From NCBI GenBank assembly GCA_030427205.1, contig JAUHXC010000006.1:124001-188000 (forward strand): a stretch of DNA of 64,000 nucleotides, given 5' to 3'. Positions within the stretch are counted from its first letter, which is position 1. Every line of letters starts with the position of its first letter. The notes beneath the pieces are model-generated. The model was not told where the DNA came from, searched no databases, and was given only the letters and a program-made list of their open reading frames with translations. Below, in pieces: positions 19,299-28,500 of this stretch. The stretch comes from a bacterium. GTDB lineage: Bacteria > Myxococcota_A > Bradymonadia > UBA7976 > UBA1532. The translations under genes and the position numbers were made by a program.

Positions 19299-20123
19299 CT
19301 ACAGCCGAATCCCCAGCGGCGCGAAGGCCGCCGGCAGATCGTCGAGGGCCCGGTGGTAGGCCGCCGCGAAGGGTATCGGATCGGGCACGCCCACCGCCTG
19401 CAGCTCGGCGGCCAGGGCCGCATCACGAAACGCCGCCACCTCGTCGTCTTCGATCACGTCGCGGGCGCGCATCGCGTCCCGCCAGCGACGGGCGATGGCC
19501 CCCACCGCGTCGTCGCCGGGCCAGGTCAGCCAGCCGGCGCCGTCGCGGATCACCGTCAGCAGCGCCCGTCCGATGCGCCCGTGCAGGACCTCGTCGGCGG
19601 CGATCGCCCGCAAGACGTCGCGAAAACCCGAGGGCGGCAGCGCCTTGACCGCGTGGGTCACCAGCGACAGCGCCACCGCCTCGCCCACCGCGTAGGTGCC
19701 CGCCACCATCTCGACGAGCTGCGCGCCGATGGGCGCGTCGGTCCGCGGCTGCTGCAGGTCGGGCAGTTCGAAGGCCACCGCCGGCTCGGCGCCCAAGGCC
19801 TCGGCGGCGGCGATACACAGCGAGAGATGCCGCTGCTCGTCGAGCACCATGCGCAGCGCCAGCTCCTGCACGTCGCGCGGCGTATTGAGGTCGACGCACA
19901 GCCCCCACAGCTTGCGGGCGATCATGACCCCGACGTACTCCGAGCGGGCCCGCTCGAGCCACGCCCGCTGCGCGAGGTGGCGGGCGGTCGGCGAGAGGGC
20001 CGGGGGGTCGAATCGCGGCGCGGCGACCAGCTTGCCGCCGAAGAAGCCGTCGTCGGCCAGCGGTGAGCGGTCGAAGTCGAGGGTCAGGACCGACAAGCCG
20101 CCATCGGAGCGGGGGCGGCTCAC
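19299..20123 (-). CDS. Ferritin-like diiron-type protein
   Basis: This 274-residue protein forms a four-helix bundle with a probable dinuclear metal site. Metal-ligand motifs are seen in RARSEYVGVMIARKL, in LDEQRHLSL (ExxH), and in AADEVLHGRIG (ExxH); a second Glu-bearing helix near AVGEAVALSLV completes the set. Some members of this fold are oxygenases or ribonucleotide reductase R2-like and others store iron; the sequence does not decide between them. The GTG start at 20123 overlaps the stop of the amidohydrolase gene (GTGA), so the two are translationally coupled. Confidence 0.75.
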   Translation of the reverse strand: MSRPRSDGGLSVLTLDFDRSPLADDGFFGGKLVAAPRFDPPALSPTARHLAQRAWLERARSEYVGVMIARKLWGLCVDLNTPRDVQELALRMVLDEQRHLSLCIAAAEALGAEPAVAFELPDLQQPRTDAPIGAQLVEMVAGTYAVGEAVALSLVTHAVKALPPSGFRDVLRAIAADEVLHGRIGRALLTVIRDGAGWLTWPGDDAVGAIARRWRDAMRARDVIEDDEVAAFRDAALAAELQAVGVPDPIPFAAAYHRALDDLPAAFAPLGIRL

Positions 20124-21412
20124 TTCTTCTTCTTGTTCTTCTTCCACAGGTCGCGGGGCAGCATCGTGCCGTCCGGCCGCGGGGTATCGGGGATGCCCAG
20201 CGCCTTCCACTCGATGGGGCCGGTCTGCGTGCCGCGCGGTTTCATGGCCATGAAGCGCTCGAAGTTCTTGTAGAGCACCTTCTCGAGCGCCTCGCGGTCG
20301 AGGGCGACCCCGCGCAGCGTCTTGCCCGGCAGGACCGGCGTCGTATAGGCCTCCTTGCTGAGCATGTCGAGGTAGGCCCGGACCCGGATGGCGATCCACT
20401 CGGCGTCCTTCTGGCGCGCGGCGGTCACGACGACGTCGGTGCCGAAGGTGAAGCGGTCGGGGTAGTCGGCGAAGATCTTCTTGAACTTCTTCGGGCTGCG
20501 GCTGATGCGCTTGAGGCCGGCGCTGAGGAAATCGTCATGGCCGAAGCTGATGTCGCTGTAGACGTTGGGGAAAGCGTCGAGGAGCTCGCGCAGGCGGCTC
20601 GACTTGATCGACGACAGGATGAAGTGCGGCGCGATGACCTTGAGGTCGGGGAAGGCGCGCATGACGTCGATGAACTCGTCGGCGAAGCCCGGCGCGGTGG
20701 GGCCCGGGTTGACGTGGAACATGACCGGCAGCCCCTGCGCCTGCAGGTAGGCGTAGACCGGCAGCATGCCCGGGTCGTCCATCGCCACGGTGTGGAAGAA
20801 GTAGCCCGTCGCGCCCGGCCGCTGGTCGTGCAGCCCGTGCCCCAGGTACAGCTTGAGGCCGGTGGCGCCCAGGCTGACGTACTCCTCGAGCTTCTCGAGC
20901 TTCTGCGGGTCGGTGGGGTCGATGGTGGGCCACGCCAGGAAGCGCTCGGGGTGCTGCTTCGCGAGGCTCAGGATCTGCCGGTTGTTCCAATCGACCCGGG
21001 TGAAGCCGTCGTTCTGGTTGAGGGTGATGGTGAACCACGAGCTGCCCATCAGCACCGTCTTGGCGATGCCGGTCTGATCCATCGCCGCCAGCAGCCGCTC
21101 CGCCTCGCGGGTCGACTGGATGTGCTCGTGCACGTTGGCGATGGGGATGCCTTCGAGCGAGGTGCCCGGCTTGCTGGGGTCGAGGTCCTGCCCGCCGGTG
21201 AGCGGGTCGACCTTCTTCTTGCCGCTCTTGCCGCTCTTGACGCTGTCGCCGCTCTTGGCGCTGTCGCTCGCCTTGCCGGTCTCGTCGCCCTTGGCTTCGA
21301 CGGCCGGCGCGGCGGGCTCGGCGTCGGGCGCGTCGGGCTTCTTGCAGCCGACGACCGCCAGGGCCAGCGCCGCCGAGATCAAAGCCGGGTTCCAGACCGT
21401 TCTGCGCAGCAT
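20120..21412 (-). CDS. Amidohydrolase-family lipoprotein
   Basis: This 430-residue exported metal-dependent hydrolase has a signal peptide ending in lipobox VVGC and a Lys/Ser/Asp-rich linker (residues 24-80). A TIM-barrel amidohydrolase_2-type domain follows. Metal ligands are visible in NVHEHI (HxH), in MFHVNPG, in IAPHFIL and in FGTDVVV. The related family includes decarboxylases and lactone hydrolases; the substrate is unknown. A Lys-rich tail (KKNKKKK) ends the protein and might contact nucleic acid or phospholipid. It is coupled to the ferritin-like gene and divergent from the TetR gene at 21534, which likely controls it. Confidence 0.85.
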   Translation of the reverse strand: MLRRTVWNPALISAALALAVVGCKKPDAPDAEPAAPAVEAKGDETGKASDSAKSGDSVKSGKSGKKKVDPLTGGQDLDPSKPGTSLEGIPIANVHEHIQSTREAERLLAAMDQTGIAKTVLMGSSWFTITLNQNDGFTRVDWNNRQILSLAKQHPERFLAWPTIDPTDPQKLEKLEEYVSLGATGLKLYLGHGLHDQRPGATGYFFHTVAMDDPGMLPVYAYLQAQGLPVMFHVNPGPTAPGFADEFIDVMRAFPDLKVIAPHFILSSIKSSRLRELLDAFPNVYSDISFGHDDFLSAGLKRISRSPKKFKKIFADYPDRFTFGTDVVVTAARQKDAEWIAIRVRAYLDMLSKEAYTTPVLPGKTLRGVALDREALEKVLYKNFERFMAMKPRGTQTGPIEWKALGIPDTPRPDGTMLPRDLWKKNKKKK

Positions 21413-21466
21413 GTTCGCCTCCGATGGGCTCGCACCGTACCGGCTGACGCCGCCCCGCTCAATCGC

Positions 21467-21515
21467 GTTTGACCCGACCGCGGCGATCGGCTATCTCTTT
21501 GTTGGTTGTTTGACC
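21467..21515 (+). promoter_or_regulatory. TetR promoter and duplicated GTTTGACC element
   Basis: TTGACC (21469-21474) and TATCTC (21492-21497) are 17 bp apart and would serve the TetR gene. The 8-mer GTTTGACC occurs at 21467-21474 and again at 21508-21515. The 41-bp spacing is about four helical turns. The first copy is the -35 box itself and the second lies just after the expected start of transcription. These are good candidates for the TetR binding sites in this divergent gap. Confidence 0.5.
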
Positions 21516-21533
21516 AGTTTTGTGGAGCCGCCC

Positions 21534-22154
21534 ATGCCCCGCCCGCGCAATACCGCCGCCCGCCGGCGCCAGATCACCGATGGCCTGGCGCAGGTGATGG
21601 CCGACAAGAGCTACGGCCAGGCGAGCATCAACGCCATCGCCAAGGCCGCCGGGCTCGGCTCGGGGCTGGTGCACTATCACTTCGAGAACAAGCAGGCGAT
21701 CCTGGTGGCGCTCGTCGAGCGGCTGGTCGCCGGCCTCGAAGCCCGGCGCGAGGCCCGGCTGGCGGCGGCCGGCGACGACCCCTGGGCCCGGCTGGACGCC
21801 TTCGTCGACGCCTTCGCCGCGCTGGACGCCGACGCCGATCCGGCGGCCGTCGCCTGCTGGTCGCGCATCGGCGACGAGGCGGCCCGCCGGCCCGAGGTCG
21901 CCGTGCCCTATCGCGCCGCCGTCGATCGCTGGCACGGGGCGCTGACCGCCGACATGGCGGCGGTGCTCACCGCCGAGGGTCAGCCGACCGACCGCGCGGC
22001 CGAAGCCGCCGCCGGCCTGCTCGCGGCCATCGAGGGGGCGTTCCATCTGGGGCAGGCGGCGCCGGGTATCATCCCGGCCGGCGCGGCGGCGGGCATGCTC
22101 AAGCGTATGGCGCGGGGGCTGTTGAGCGCCGACGCGGCCGAGGCGGGTCGCTGA
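21534..22154 (+). CDS. TetR-family transcriptional regulator
   Basis: This 206-residue regulator has an N-terminal TetR helix-turn-helix at residues 10-60 (RRRQITDGLAQVMADKSYGQASINAIAKAAG, then SGLVHYHFENKQAIL). A helical ligand-binding domain follows whose ligand cannot be predicted. The ATG at 21534 has GGAG seven bases upstream. It is divergent from the amidohydrolase/ferritin-like pair, which it most likely represses, and it also lies upstream of coaD on the same strand. The 12-bp tandem array starts at its stop codon. Confidence 0.9.
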   Translation: MPRPRNTAARRRQITDGLAQVMADKSYGQASINAIAKAAGLGSGLVHYHFENKQAILVALVERLVAGLEARREARLAAAGDDPWARLDAFVDAFAALDADADPAAVACWSRIGDEAARRPEVAVPYRAAVDRWHGALTADMAAVLTAEGQPTDRAAEAAAGLLAAIEGAFHLGQAAPGIIPAGAAAGMLKRMARGLLSADAAEAGR

Positions 22155-22271
22155 TGCCATCCGCCATGCCATCCGCCATGCCATCCGCCATGCCATCCGC
22201 CATGCTATTTATGCCATCTCGTATGCCATTTGTGCCATCGTGTATGCCATCACATATGCCATGCCTGTCAT
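22154..22271 (+). repeat. Tandem 12-bp array (ATGCCATCCGCC) with decaying copies
   Basis: Four perfect head-to-tail copies of ATGCCATCCGCC occupy 22154-22201. They are followed by shortened or diverged copies beginning at 22202, 22211, 22223, 22232, 22244, 22256 and 22261. All keep the ATGCC(AT) core while the tail varies. The array fills most of the gap between TetR and coaD and ends just before the coaD ribosome binding site. It contains many ATG triplets that could act as decoy starts. Confidence 0.9.
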
Positions 22272-22284
22272 CGGAGGTGCCATC

Positions 22285-22785
22285 GTGAACATCGCCATCT
22301 ACGCCGGCTCGTTCGATCCGATCACGACCGGCCACCTGGGCATCATCCGCCGCGCCGCGCGGCTGTTCGACCACCTGCGGGTGCTGGTGGCGGTCAACCC
22401 GCACAAGGCCGGCCTCTTCGACCTGGACGAGCGGCTGGCGCTGGTCCGGGCGGTCATCGCGCCCTTCCCCCAGGTCTCGGCCGACGCCACCGAGGGCTAC
22501 GTCGTCGAGTACGCCCGCAGCATCGGCGCCGCGTGCCTCGTGCGCGGCGTACGCGGCGCGGAGGACGCCGACGCCGAGACCCGGCTGGCCCGGCTCAACG
22601 AGGCGCTGGCGCCCGAGCTGCCCACGCTGCTCATACCCGCCGAGTCGGCCTGGGTCGGGGTGAGCAGCAGCGACCTCAAGGCCCGCGCCCGCGCCGGCGA
22701 CAGCCTCGACGGCTTGTGCCCGCCCGCGGTCGCCGCGCGCTTGCGGGCCCGGCTGGCCGAGCGCGCCATGGAGGCCGCCCGATGA
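22285..22785 (+). CDS. coaD: Phosphopantetheine adenylyltransferase
   Basis: CoaD catalyses the fourth step of coenzyme A synthesis: 4'-phosphopantetheine plus ATP gives dephospho-CoA. The nucleotidyltransferase motif is in YAGSFDPITTGHLGII (residues 6-21, with T/HxGH), and the second signature is VGVSSSDLKAR. The length of 166 residues is normal. The GTG at 22285 is chosen because the family begins exactly there (NIAIYAGSFDP) and GGAGG (22273-22277) lies seven bases upstream. Its stop overlaps the start of the MBL-fold gene (ATGA). CoA supply is relevant to the large lipid operon elsewhere in the window. Confidence 0.97.
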   Translation: MNIAIYAGSFDPITTGHLGIIRRAARLFDHLRVLVAVNPHKAGLFDLDERLALVRAVIAPFPQVSADATEGYVVEYARSIGAACLVRGVRGAEDADAETRLARLNEALAPELPTLLIPAESAWVGVSSSDLKARARAGDSLDGLCPPAVAARLRARLAERAMEAAR

Positions 22786-23531
22786 GCCTGACCCTGTATC
22801 CGCTGGGCGTCGGCGACGCCTTCGCCGGCAAGCACTACTCGACGGCGCTGGCCCTCGAAGCCGAGGGCCGCTGGCTGCTGATCGACTGCCCGCATCCCAT
22901 CCGCAAGATGATGCTCGAGAGCGCCGCGCCCATCGACGTGGCCGATCTCGACGGCGTGGTGCTGACCCACCTGCACGGGGACCACGTCTCCGGGCTCGAG
23001 GGGCTGGCGTTCTTCGATCACTTCATCGTGAAGCGGCGCACGGTGCTCGCGACCCATCCGCGGGTGGCCGCCGACCTGTGGGATCGGCACTACGCGGCGA
23101 CGATGGCCGACATCATCGCCGCCGACGGCACCCGCCAGCCGCCGCGGGGCTTCGCCGACTACTTCGACCATCGGCCGCTGACCCCGAAAGCGCCGGTGCA
23201 GATCGGGCCGTTCACCATCGAGTGCCGGCCGACCCGGCATCACATCTACACCACGGCGGTGCGTATCTCGGCCGGCGGGCGGAGCGTGGCCTACAGCGCC
23301 GACACCGCCTACGACCCGGCGCTGATCGACTGGCTCGACGCCGCCGATCGCGTCGTGCACGAGGTCAACTACGGCGGCGCGCATACGCCCTACGAGAAGC
23401 TGGTCGCGCTGCCGCAGCGGCTCAAAGACAAGCTGTGGCTGGTGCAGTACAGCGACCTCTTCGACCCGGAGAGCAGCGAGATCGAGGCGCTGCGCGAAGG
23501 GCGGGTCTATCCGATCGAGGCCGTCGGCTGA
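22782..23531 (+). CDS. Metallo-beta-lactamase-fold hydrolase
   Basis: This 249-residue soluble MBL-fold enzyme carries the metal signature THLHGDHVSGLEG near residue 65-77, RPTRHHIYTT near 148 and the bridging Asp in YSADTAYDP near 172. These are the ligands expected of a two-zinc hydrolase. The fold resembles RNase Z-like and quorum-lactonase-like proteins, but no specific subfamily is clear. It is translationally coupled to coaD and overlaps the end of the convergent desaturase gene by 25 bp. Confidence 0.85.
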   Translation: MSLTLYPLGVGDAFAGKHYSTALALEAEGRWLLIDCPHPIRKMMLESAAPIDVADLDGVVLTHLHGDHVSGLEGLAFFDHFIVKRRTVLATHPRVAADLWDRHYAATMADIIAADGTRQPPRGFADYFDHRPLTPKAPVQIGPFTIECRPTRHHIYTTAVRISAGGRSVAYSADTAYDPALIDWLDAADRVVHEVNYGGAHTPYEKLVALPQRLKDKLWLVQYSDLFDPESSEIEALREGRVYPIEAVG

Positions 23532-24697
23532 GGGTCGGCCTTCTCTTCGGGCGCGGGCCACCACTTCATCGAGGCGTCGCCGGCGAGCACCCGCAGCAGC
23601 TTGACCAGCCGGCGCCAGACCGACTCTTGCACATAGGGCACGCCGTGGCGGGCGCAGATGGCCTGCACCTCGGGCTGGGCCTTGCGGTATTGCAGCATGC
23701 TCATGTCGGGCCAGACGTGGTGCTCGATCTGGTAGTTGAGCCAGCCGTGCATGAAGTCGTTGAGGTCGCCGCCGGTGCGGAAGTTCGTCGAGCCGACGAT
23801 CTGGCGCAGGTAGAACTCGCCGCGGTTCGATATGGGTCGATCGAAGCGATAGAGGTCTTCGCCGGCGTGGTTGGTCACGATGGTGATGAAGCCGTGCACG
23901 TTGCTCATCAGCTCGGCGATGACGCTGTTGATCAGCACCGCGAGCCACGCGCCCCGACCGATGAGCAGGAACGGCAGCGGCAGCAGCCCGAAGCGATAGA
24001 TGCCATATGGGATCCATGCCTTGAGCCAGACCCGGCCGCCGATGGCATGCCATGGCAGCCACAATGAGCGATGCAAGACCCAGCGGCGGGTGTAGGGCTG
24101 CTTCGCCTTGTGGCGCGCGTGGGCGTAGACCGTCGCCTCGCTGTTGGTGGGGTAGTAGTAGATCTTCCAGAACAGCGCGACGAGCGCGAGCCCCAGGTAA
24201 CGCAGCGGGCGCGGGGCGCGGGAGCGTCGCAGGAACTCGATGTTGTGCTCCGGCTGGTCGGGGTCGGTCACCTCGCCGAGCTTGTAGTGGTGCAGCGTAT
24301 TGTGCTCGTGGCGCCAGGTCGCCGGGTGCATCCAGTCGGGCCAGTCGATCCAGCGGCGCCAGCCCTGGGCGAAGCGGGCGGTGGTCAGCGTCGGCGGCGC
24401 GGCGGGCCGCCCGTCGTCGCCGCGCAGCTTGTCATAGCCTCGGTGCAACACATGGTGGGCCAGCATCGCCCAGCGGGTGAAGATGCCGGTGCTGATGAAG
24501 AACGCCGAGATGGGGTTGGGCGCGATCCAGGCGGTGCCGTAGCCGAGGGCGAAGCACAGCCGGTTCCACCAGCGCATCTTCAGCAGGTGGGCCACGTCGT
24601 CCGGGCCGGCCTCGGCGCGCAGGCGGTCGCGCAGCGCATTGAGATCGGCTTCGAGCGCGCTGATGTCGATCGCCGCCGGATCGGGCGTCTGCTGCAT
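23507..24697 (-). CDS. Membrane fatty acid desaturase
   Basis: This 396-residue integral membrane, non-heme diiron enzyme introduces a double bond into acyl-lipid or acyl-CoA chains. All three His boxes are present: HHVLH (81-85), HEHNTLHH (130-137) and QIEHHVWP in the C-terminal third. Long hydrophobic stretches lie between them. There is no fused cytochrome b5 domain, so an external electron donor is needed. The third box with Gln at its head (QIEHH) is the form seen in front-end (delta-5/6 type) desaturases, although such enzymes usually carry the b5 domain. The ATG at 24697 starts a short cytosolic tail. Its 3' end overlaps the MBL gene. Confidence 0.88.
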   Translation of the reverse strand: MQQTPDPAAIDISALEADLNALRDRLRAEAGPDDVAHLLKMRWWNRLCFALGYGTAWIAPNPISAFFISTGIFTRWAMLAHHVLHRGYDKLRGDDGRPAAPPTLTTARFAQGWRRWIDWPDWMHPATWRHEHNTLHHYKLGEVTDPDQPEHNIEFLRRSRAPRPLRYLGLALVALFWKIYYYPTNSEATVYAHARHKAKQPYTRRWVLHRSLWLPWHAIGGRVWLKAWIPYGIYRFGLLPLPFLLIGRGAWLAVLINSVIAELMSNVHGFITIVTNHAGEDLYRFDRPISNRGEFYLRQIVGSTNFRTGGDLNDFMHGWLNYQIEHHVWPDMSMLQYRKAQPEVQAICARHGVPYVQESVWRRLVKLLRVLAGDASMKWWPAPEEKADPQPTASIG

Positions 24698-24753
24698 GGC
24701 TCCCCCGGATTCGGCGAGAGTGGTATCGCCTCGGCCCGGGGCGGGTCAACCGG

Positions 24754-25512
24754 TCAGCGCCAGGGCGCCGGCAGCCCGGCGCCGAGGATGGCCACCGCGT
24801 CGCGATAGGCCAGCACCCGGTCGGTCTCCTGGTCGAAGAGGATCATCGCGGTGGTCTTCGCGCCGGGGCCCGGGCCGACGTGGGCCGCCGTGCGCGCCAC
24901 CCGGATGATACCCACCTGTTCGCGCCAGCTCGCCGCTTCGATCTCGACGCCGTCGCGGGCCATCGCGTGCAGCATCTGCTCGATCGCCTGCGGCAGCTTC
25001 GGGGCGCCGGCGGGCGGCGTCGCGCCGGACCACGAGACGCCATCGGCCAGCGCGCCGCGGGCTTCGGCCGGCGTGGGGTAGGGGCCGGCGTAGGCCCCGG
25101 GCATCGGCCCCAGGAGCGCCGTCAGCCCGCGCAGGGTGGCGTTGTGCGGAAAGCGCCGGACCCAGGTGCTGTCGGGCCGGCTCTCGCTGGGGCTGCGCGT
25201 CGTCGGGTCGATGTTGTGCAGGGTCATGTGCGGCCCGCGCTCGACGAGCAGCCGCGCCTCGCCCCGGGCGTAGTCCACCGCCGCCAGCGCGCCGAAGATC
25301 GTGGGCGGCAGCAGCGCGAGCGTCGCCGCGAGCACCGCCCAGCGTCGCTCGCGCGCGGCGCGGAAGGCCACGAAGGCGGTCAGCCCCAGCCCGCCGAGGG
25401 CCAGCGGGCCGAGCAGCAGACCGGCCCACCACAGACCGATCGCGCCGGCGGCCCACAACCAGAGGATCCGCGCGGCGTCGGCGTCGGCGCGGGCGGGGGG
25501 CGTGGGCGGCAT
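24754..25512 (-). CDS. Membrane-anchored hypothetical protein
   Basis: This 252-residue protein has two N-terminal hydrophobic helices (about residues 15-45 and 55-80) and a 170-residue soluble domain. I recognise no family. The soluble part has an HNATLRGLTALLGP segment, a Gly/Pro-rich centre and a C-terminal beta-strand pair (KTTAMILFDQETDRVLAYRDAV). The ATG at 25512 is supported by GAGGAG upstream. It is followed on the same strand by the desaturase gene 56 bp downstream in transcription order. Confidence 0.65.
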   Translation of the reverse strand: MPPTPPARADADAARILWLWAAGAIGLWWAGLLLGPLALGGLGLTAFVAFRAARERRWAVLAATLALLPPTIFGALAAVDYARGEARLLVERGPHMTLHNIDPTTRSPSESRPDSTWVRRFPHNATLRGLTALLGPMPGAYAGPYPTPAEARGALADGVSWSGATPPAGAPKLPQAIEQMLHAMARDGVEIEAASWREQVGIIRVARTAAHVGPGPGAKTTAMILFDQETDRVLAYRDAVAILGAGLPAPWR

Positions 25513-25532
25513 GGCGATCTCCTCGGCGGCGA

Positions 25533-28500
25533 CTACTCGGGCGCGATCGGCTCGGGGCGAGTGTAGGTCGCTTCGAACAGCGCGCTCCAGCCCGTCTCGC
25601 CCAGCGCGCGGGCGCGCACGGTCACCGGGTGCAGCGGGATACGATATTGCCACTCGGCGGCGCCGTCGACGGCGTCGGGGTGCACGTCGCCGCCGGGCAT
25701 GCGCGGGTCGGGGCCGTCGACGGTGACATAGAGGGTGCCGGCCGGCGCGGTCAGGGTCAGCGCGGCGCCGACGCCCACGTCGCCCGGCGGCAGATCGCCG
25801 ACCGGCGTCGGGGTCTCGGCGACGAGATTCGCGGCGCGCAGGTGCTCGAGCACCCGGGCGCTGCGCGCGGGGAAGTACTCGGCCAGCTGGCGGTCGCGCT
25901 CGACGGCCCAGTGCTCGTCGACGGTGTAGGGCTCGGCGGCGTGCTGGTCGCCCCAGCGGGCCGACTCGGCGACGAGCGCCCGCTCGATGATCTGCGTCAG
26001 CGCGACGAACCGGGCCGCGGGCGCGTTGCGCTCGGGGTTCTCCGGGTCCCATCCGGGCGCCTCGGGGTCGACGTAGAAGACGCCGCCGGGTGAGAAGTGG
26101 CGGTCGACGCGGTCGGCGACGCGCACCCGGAACTCGGGGTTCTGCAGCAGCGCGACCCAGGGGATGGCTACGCCGCGGTTGTCGTTGATCTTGTTGGTGC
26201 CCAGGTTCGAGCGCAGGCCCACCGACCACTCGCTGTCCCACATGAAGAAGCGGAAGCCGAACGCGCCGTCCCGCGGGCGGCCGACCCACCAGTTCTTATG
26301 CGGCCAGTCGCTGTTGCCGAGCCAGATGTTATTGAGCATGTAGTCGATGTAGGGGTCGACATCGAGCCAGACGGGCAGCGCGGGGTCGCGCATGCCATCG
26401 GGGTCCTTGCCTTCGAGCAGCCACAAGTCTTCGGGGGCGGCGACGCCGGCGCGGGCCATGTCGAGCAGCCGGCTCCACGCGCGGGTATCGCCGTCGGCCG
26501 CCTGATTGTTGCTCACCGCGTCCCAGTTGTCGCGGTCGCCGCCGAGGTAGTGGGTGCCGAAGGCGGCGTCGGGGCGCTCGACGGGGTTGTACAGGCCCCA
26601 GTAGATGCCGTTGATGTAGAGATGGACCCATGTCTCGGCCGATGACACCCCACCCATGCCGCGGTGCAGCTCGCGGCCGAGCGAGTCGCGCACGAAGAGC
26701 GGCTGGCCCCGCGCGGCCGACCACTGCCAGCCGTCGTTGCTGTTGGCCCGCAGGGTGAAGCCGTCGATGGTCGCGTCGGTGCCCGGGCCGAAGAGCGGGA
26801 AGCGCAGCTTGGTCGGGCCGTAGATGCCTTTGAAGAGCACCCGCACCGAGTGCTTCTTCGTCAGACCGTGGTTGCGGAACGCGCCGCCCTGGATGCGCAG
26901 CCCGCACTCGACCTGCAGGCTGGTGCCATCCTCGATGGCATGGGGGATGCGGGCGCCGTCGGGCACGAAGTACTCGAACGAGACCCGCCGCTCGAAGCCG
27001 ACGCCGCGCCCGCCGGAGCGGGTGTAGATGCCATTGGGGCCGAAGAGCGCGTCGAGGTCGGCGGTGATGGCCACCGTCGGCAGGGCCAACAAGGCGTCGC
27101 GCATGGCATCGGCGTAGCGTCCGCCGAAGGCATCCTCCGGGCCGGCGATGCGGGGATCCATGCCATAGTCGGGGGCGGTATCGCCCCACAGCTCGGGGAA
27201 GCCGCGGGTCAAGGTGGCGTCGACGTCTTGGGTGATGATCTCGTCGATGAAGAGATAGGTCGCCGCGGTGGCGTCGGCGTCGCGATAGCCGTCGCGATAG
27301 GCGATGGCCCGCACCGACGTGATGCCATCCACCGGGATGGCGTCGGCGTAGATCGGGCTGTCGGGGCCGGGCAAGGTGCCATCGGTGGTGTAATGGATGA
27401 TGGCATCCGGCGGGTCGGCGCTCAGCTCGAGGGCGAAGGGTTCGTCGTAGAAGCCGCGGGCATGGGAGAAACGCACCGGCGAGACGAAGCCGGCGAAGCC
27501 CGGCTCGACGTTGGGCTGGCCGGGCGTCGGCGTATCGAAGAAGGTCCGCTCGCCGTCGGTGATGCGCCGGCCCTCGAGCTGAAGGTCGGCGACGAGGTCG
27601 ATGCCCGGGTCCTCGGCGTCGAGCGCCAGCAGGGTCAGCACGTGGGCCCCCGGCGCGGGCGGCGCGAGGTCGACGGTGACGCTGCGGGCGCCCACCGGCT
27701 CGTCGAACGCGCGCCAGGGGGTCATGCCGTCGGCGAGGGCCTCGACGTCGGGCGCGTTGTAGGCCGCGACGGGCACGCCGTCGAGCCAGGCGACGAAGCC
27801 GGCGTCGATGGTCACCGTCAGCGCGAGGGTATCGACCGGCGCGTCGGCGTCGATCGCGAAGGGCGCGCGGATCCAGAGGCCGTCGGCGTCGGCCAGGGCC
27901 TCGCCCAGATCGGTGGCGACCCGCGCCTGATTCGAGCCGGCCCCGCCGAGGACCTCCACCTCGCCCAGCGACAGCACCGATGCTTCGTCCGCGTTGCCGG
28001 CGCCGCCCGTGCCCGACAGGTCGGGGTCGGCGGTGCGCCGAACGCGCACGGCCTGCCCGACGACGCCGCCGTCTTCGAAGAGGTCGACCTCGATTCGGGC
28101 GGGGCCATCGAGGCCCGCGCCGGCGGTATTCTCCGGGTTGAGCAGCGGCGAGGCGTAGACGATGGCGCCGTCGCCGTCGAGCACCTCGACGGTGATGTCG
28201 CGCAGCCGCGAGCCGCAGCAGCCCGCGCGGTTGTGCAGCACGATCGAGCCGATCCACTGCGGGCCGTCGAGCTCGACCGTCCAGCGGGCGTCCGGATCGA
28301 CCGACGTGGTGTGGGTGAAGTCGCCGAGATCGCCGTTGACCGCGCGCTCGGCCCCGAAGCCGCCGAGCTGCGAGCTCTGGCGGGCCGGCTGGCCGAGCGC
28401 GACGTTCTGCACGTCGTCCGGGCCGGGGATCTGGAAGCTCGAGAAGCCGAGCCCGCCGGGCGCTGCCGGCCAGTCGGCGTCGAAGTCGGGCGCGACGGGC

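Noticed and set aside
22154-22271. CRISPR-like array
   Set aside because: The units are 12 bp with no spacers and no cas genes. It is a simple tandem repeat.
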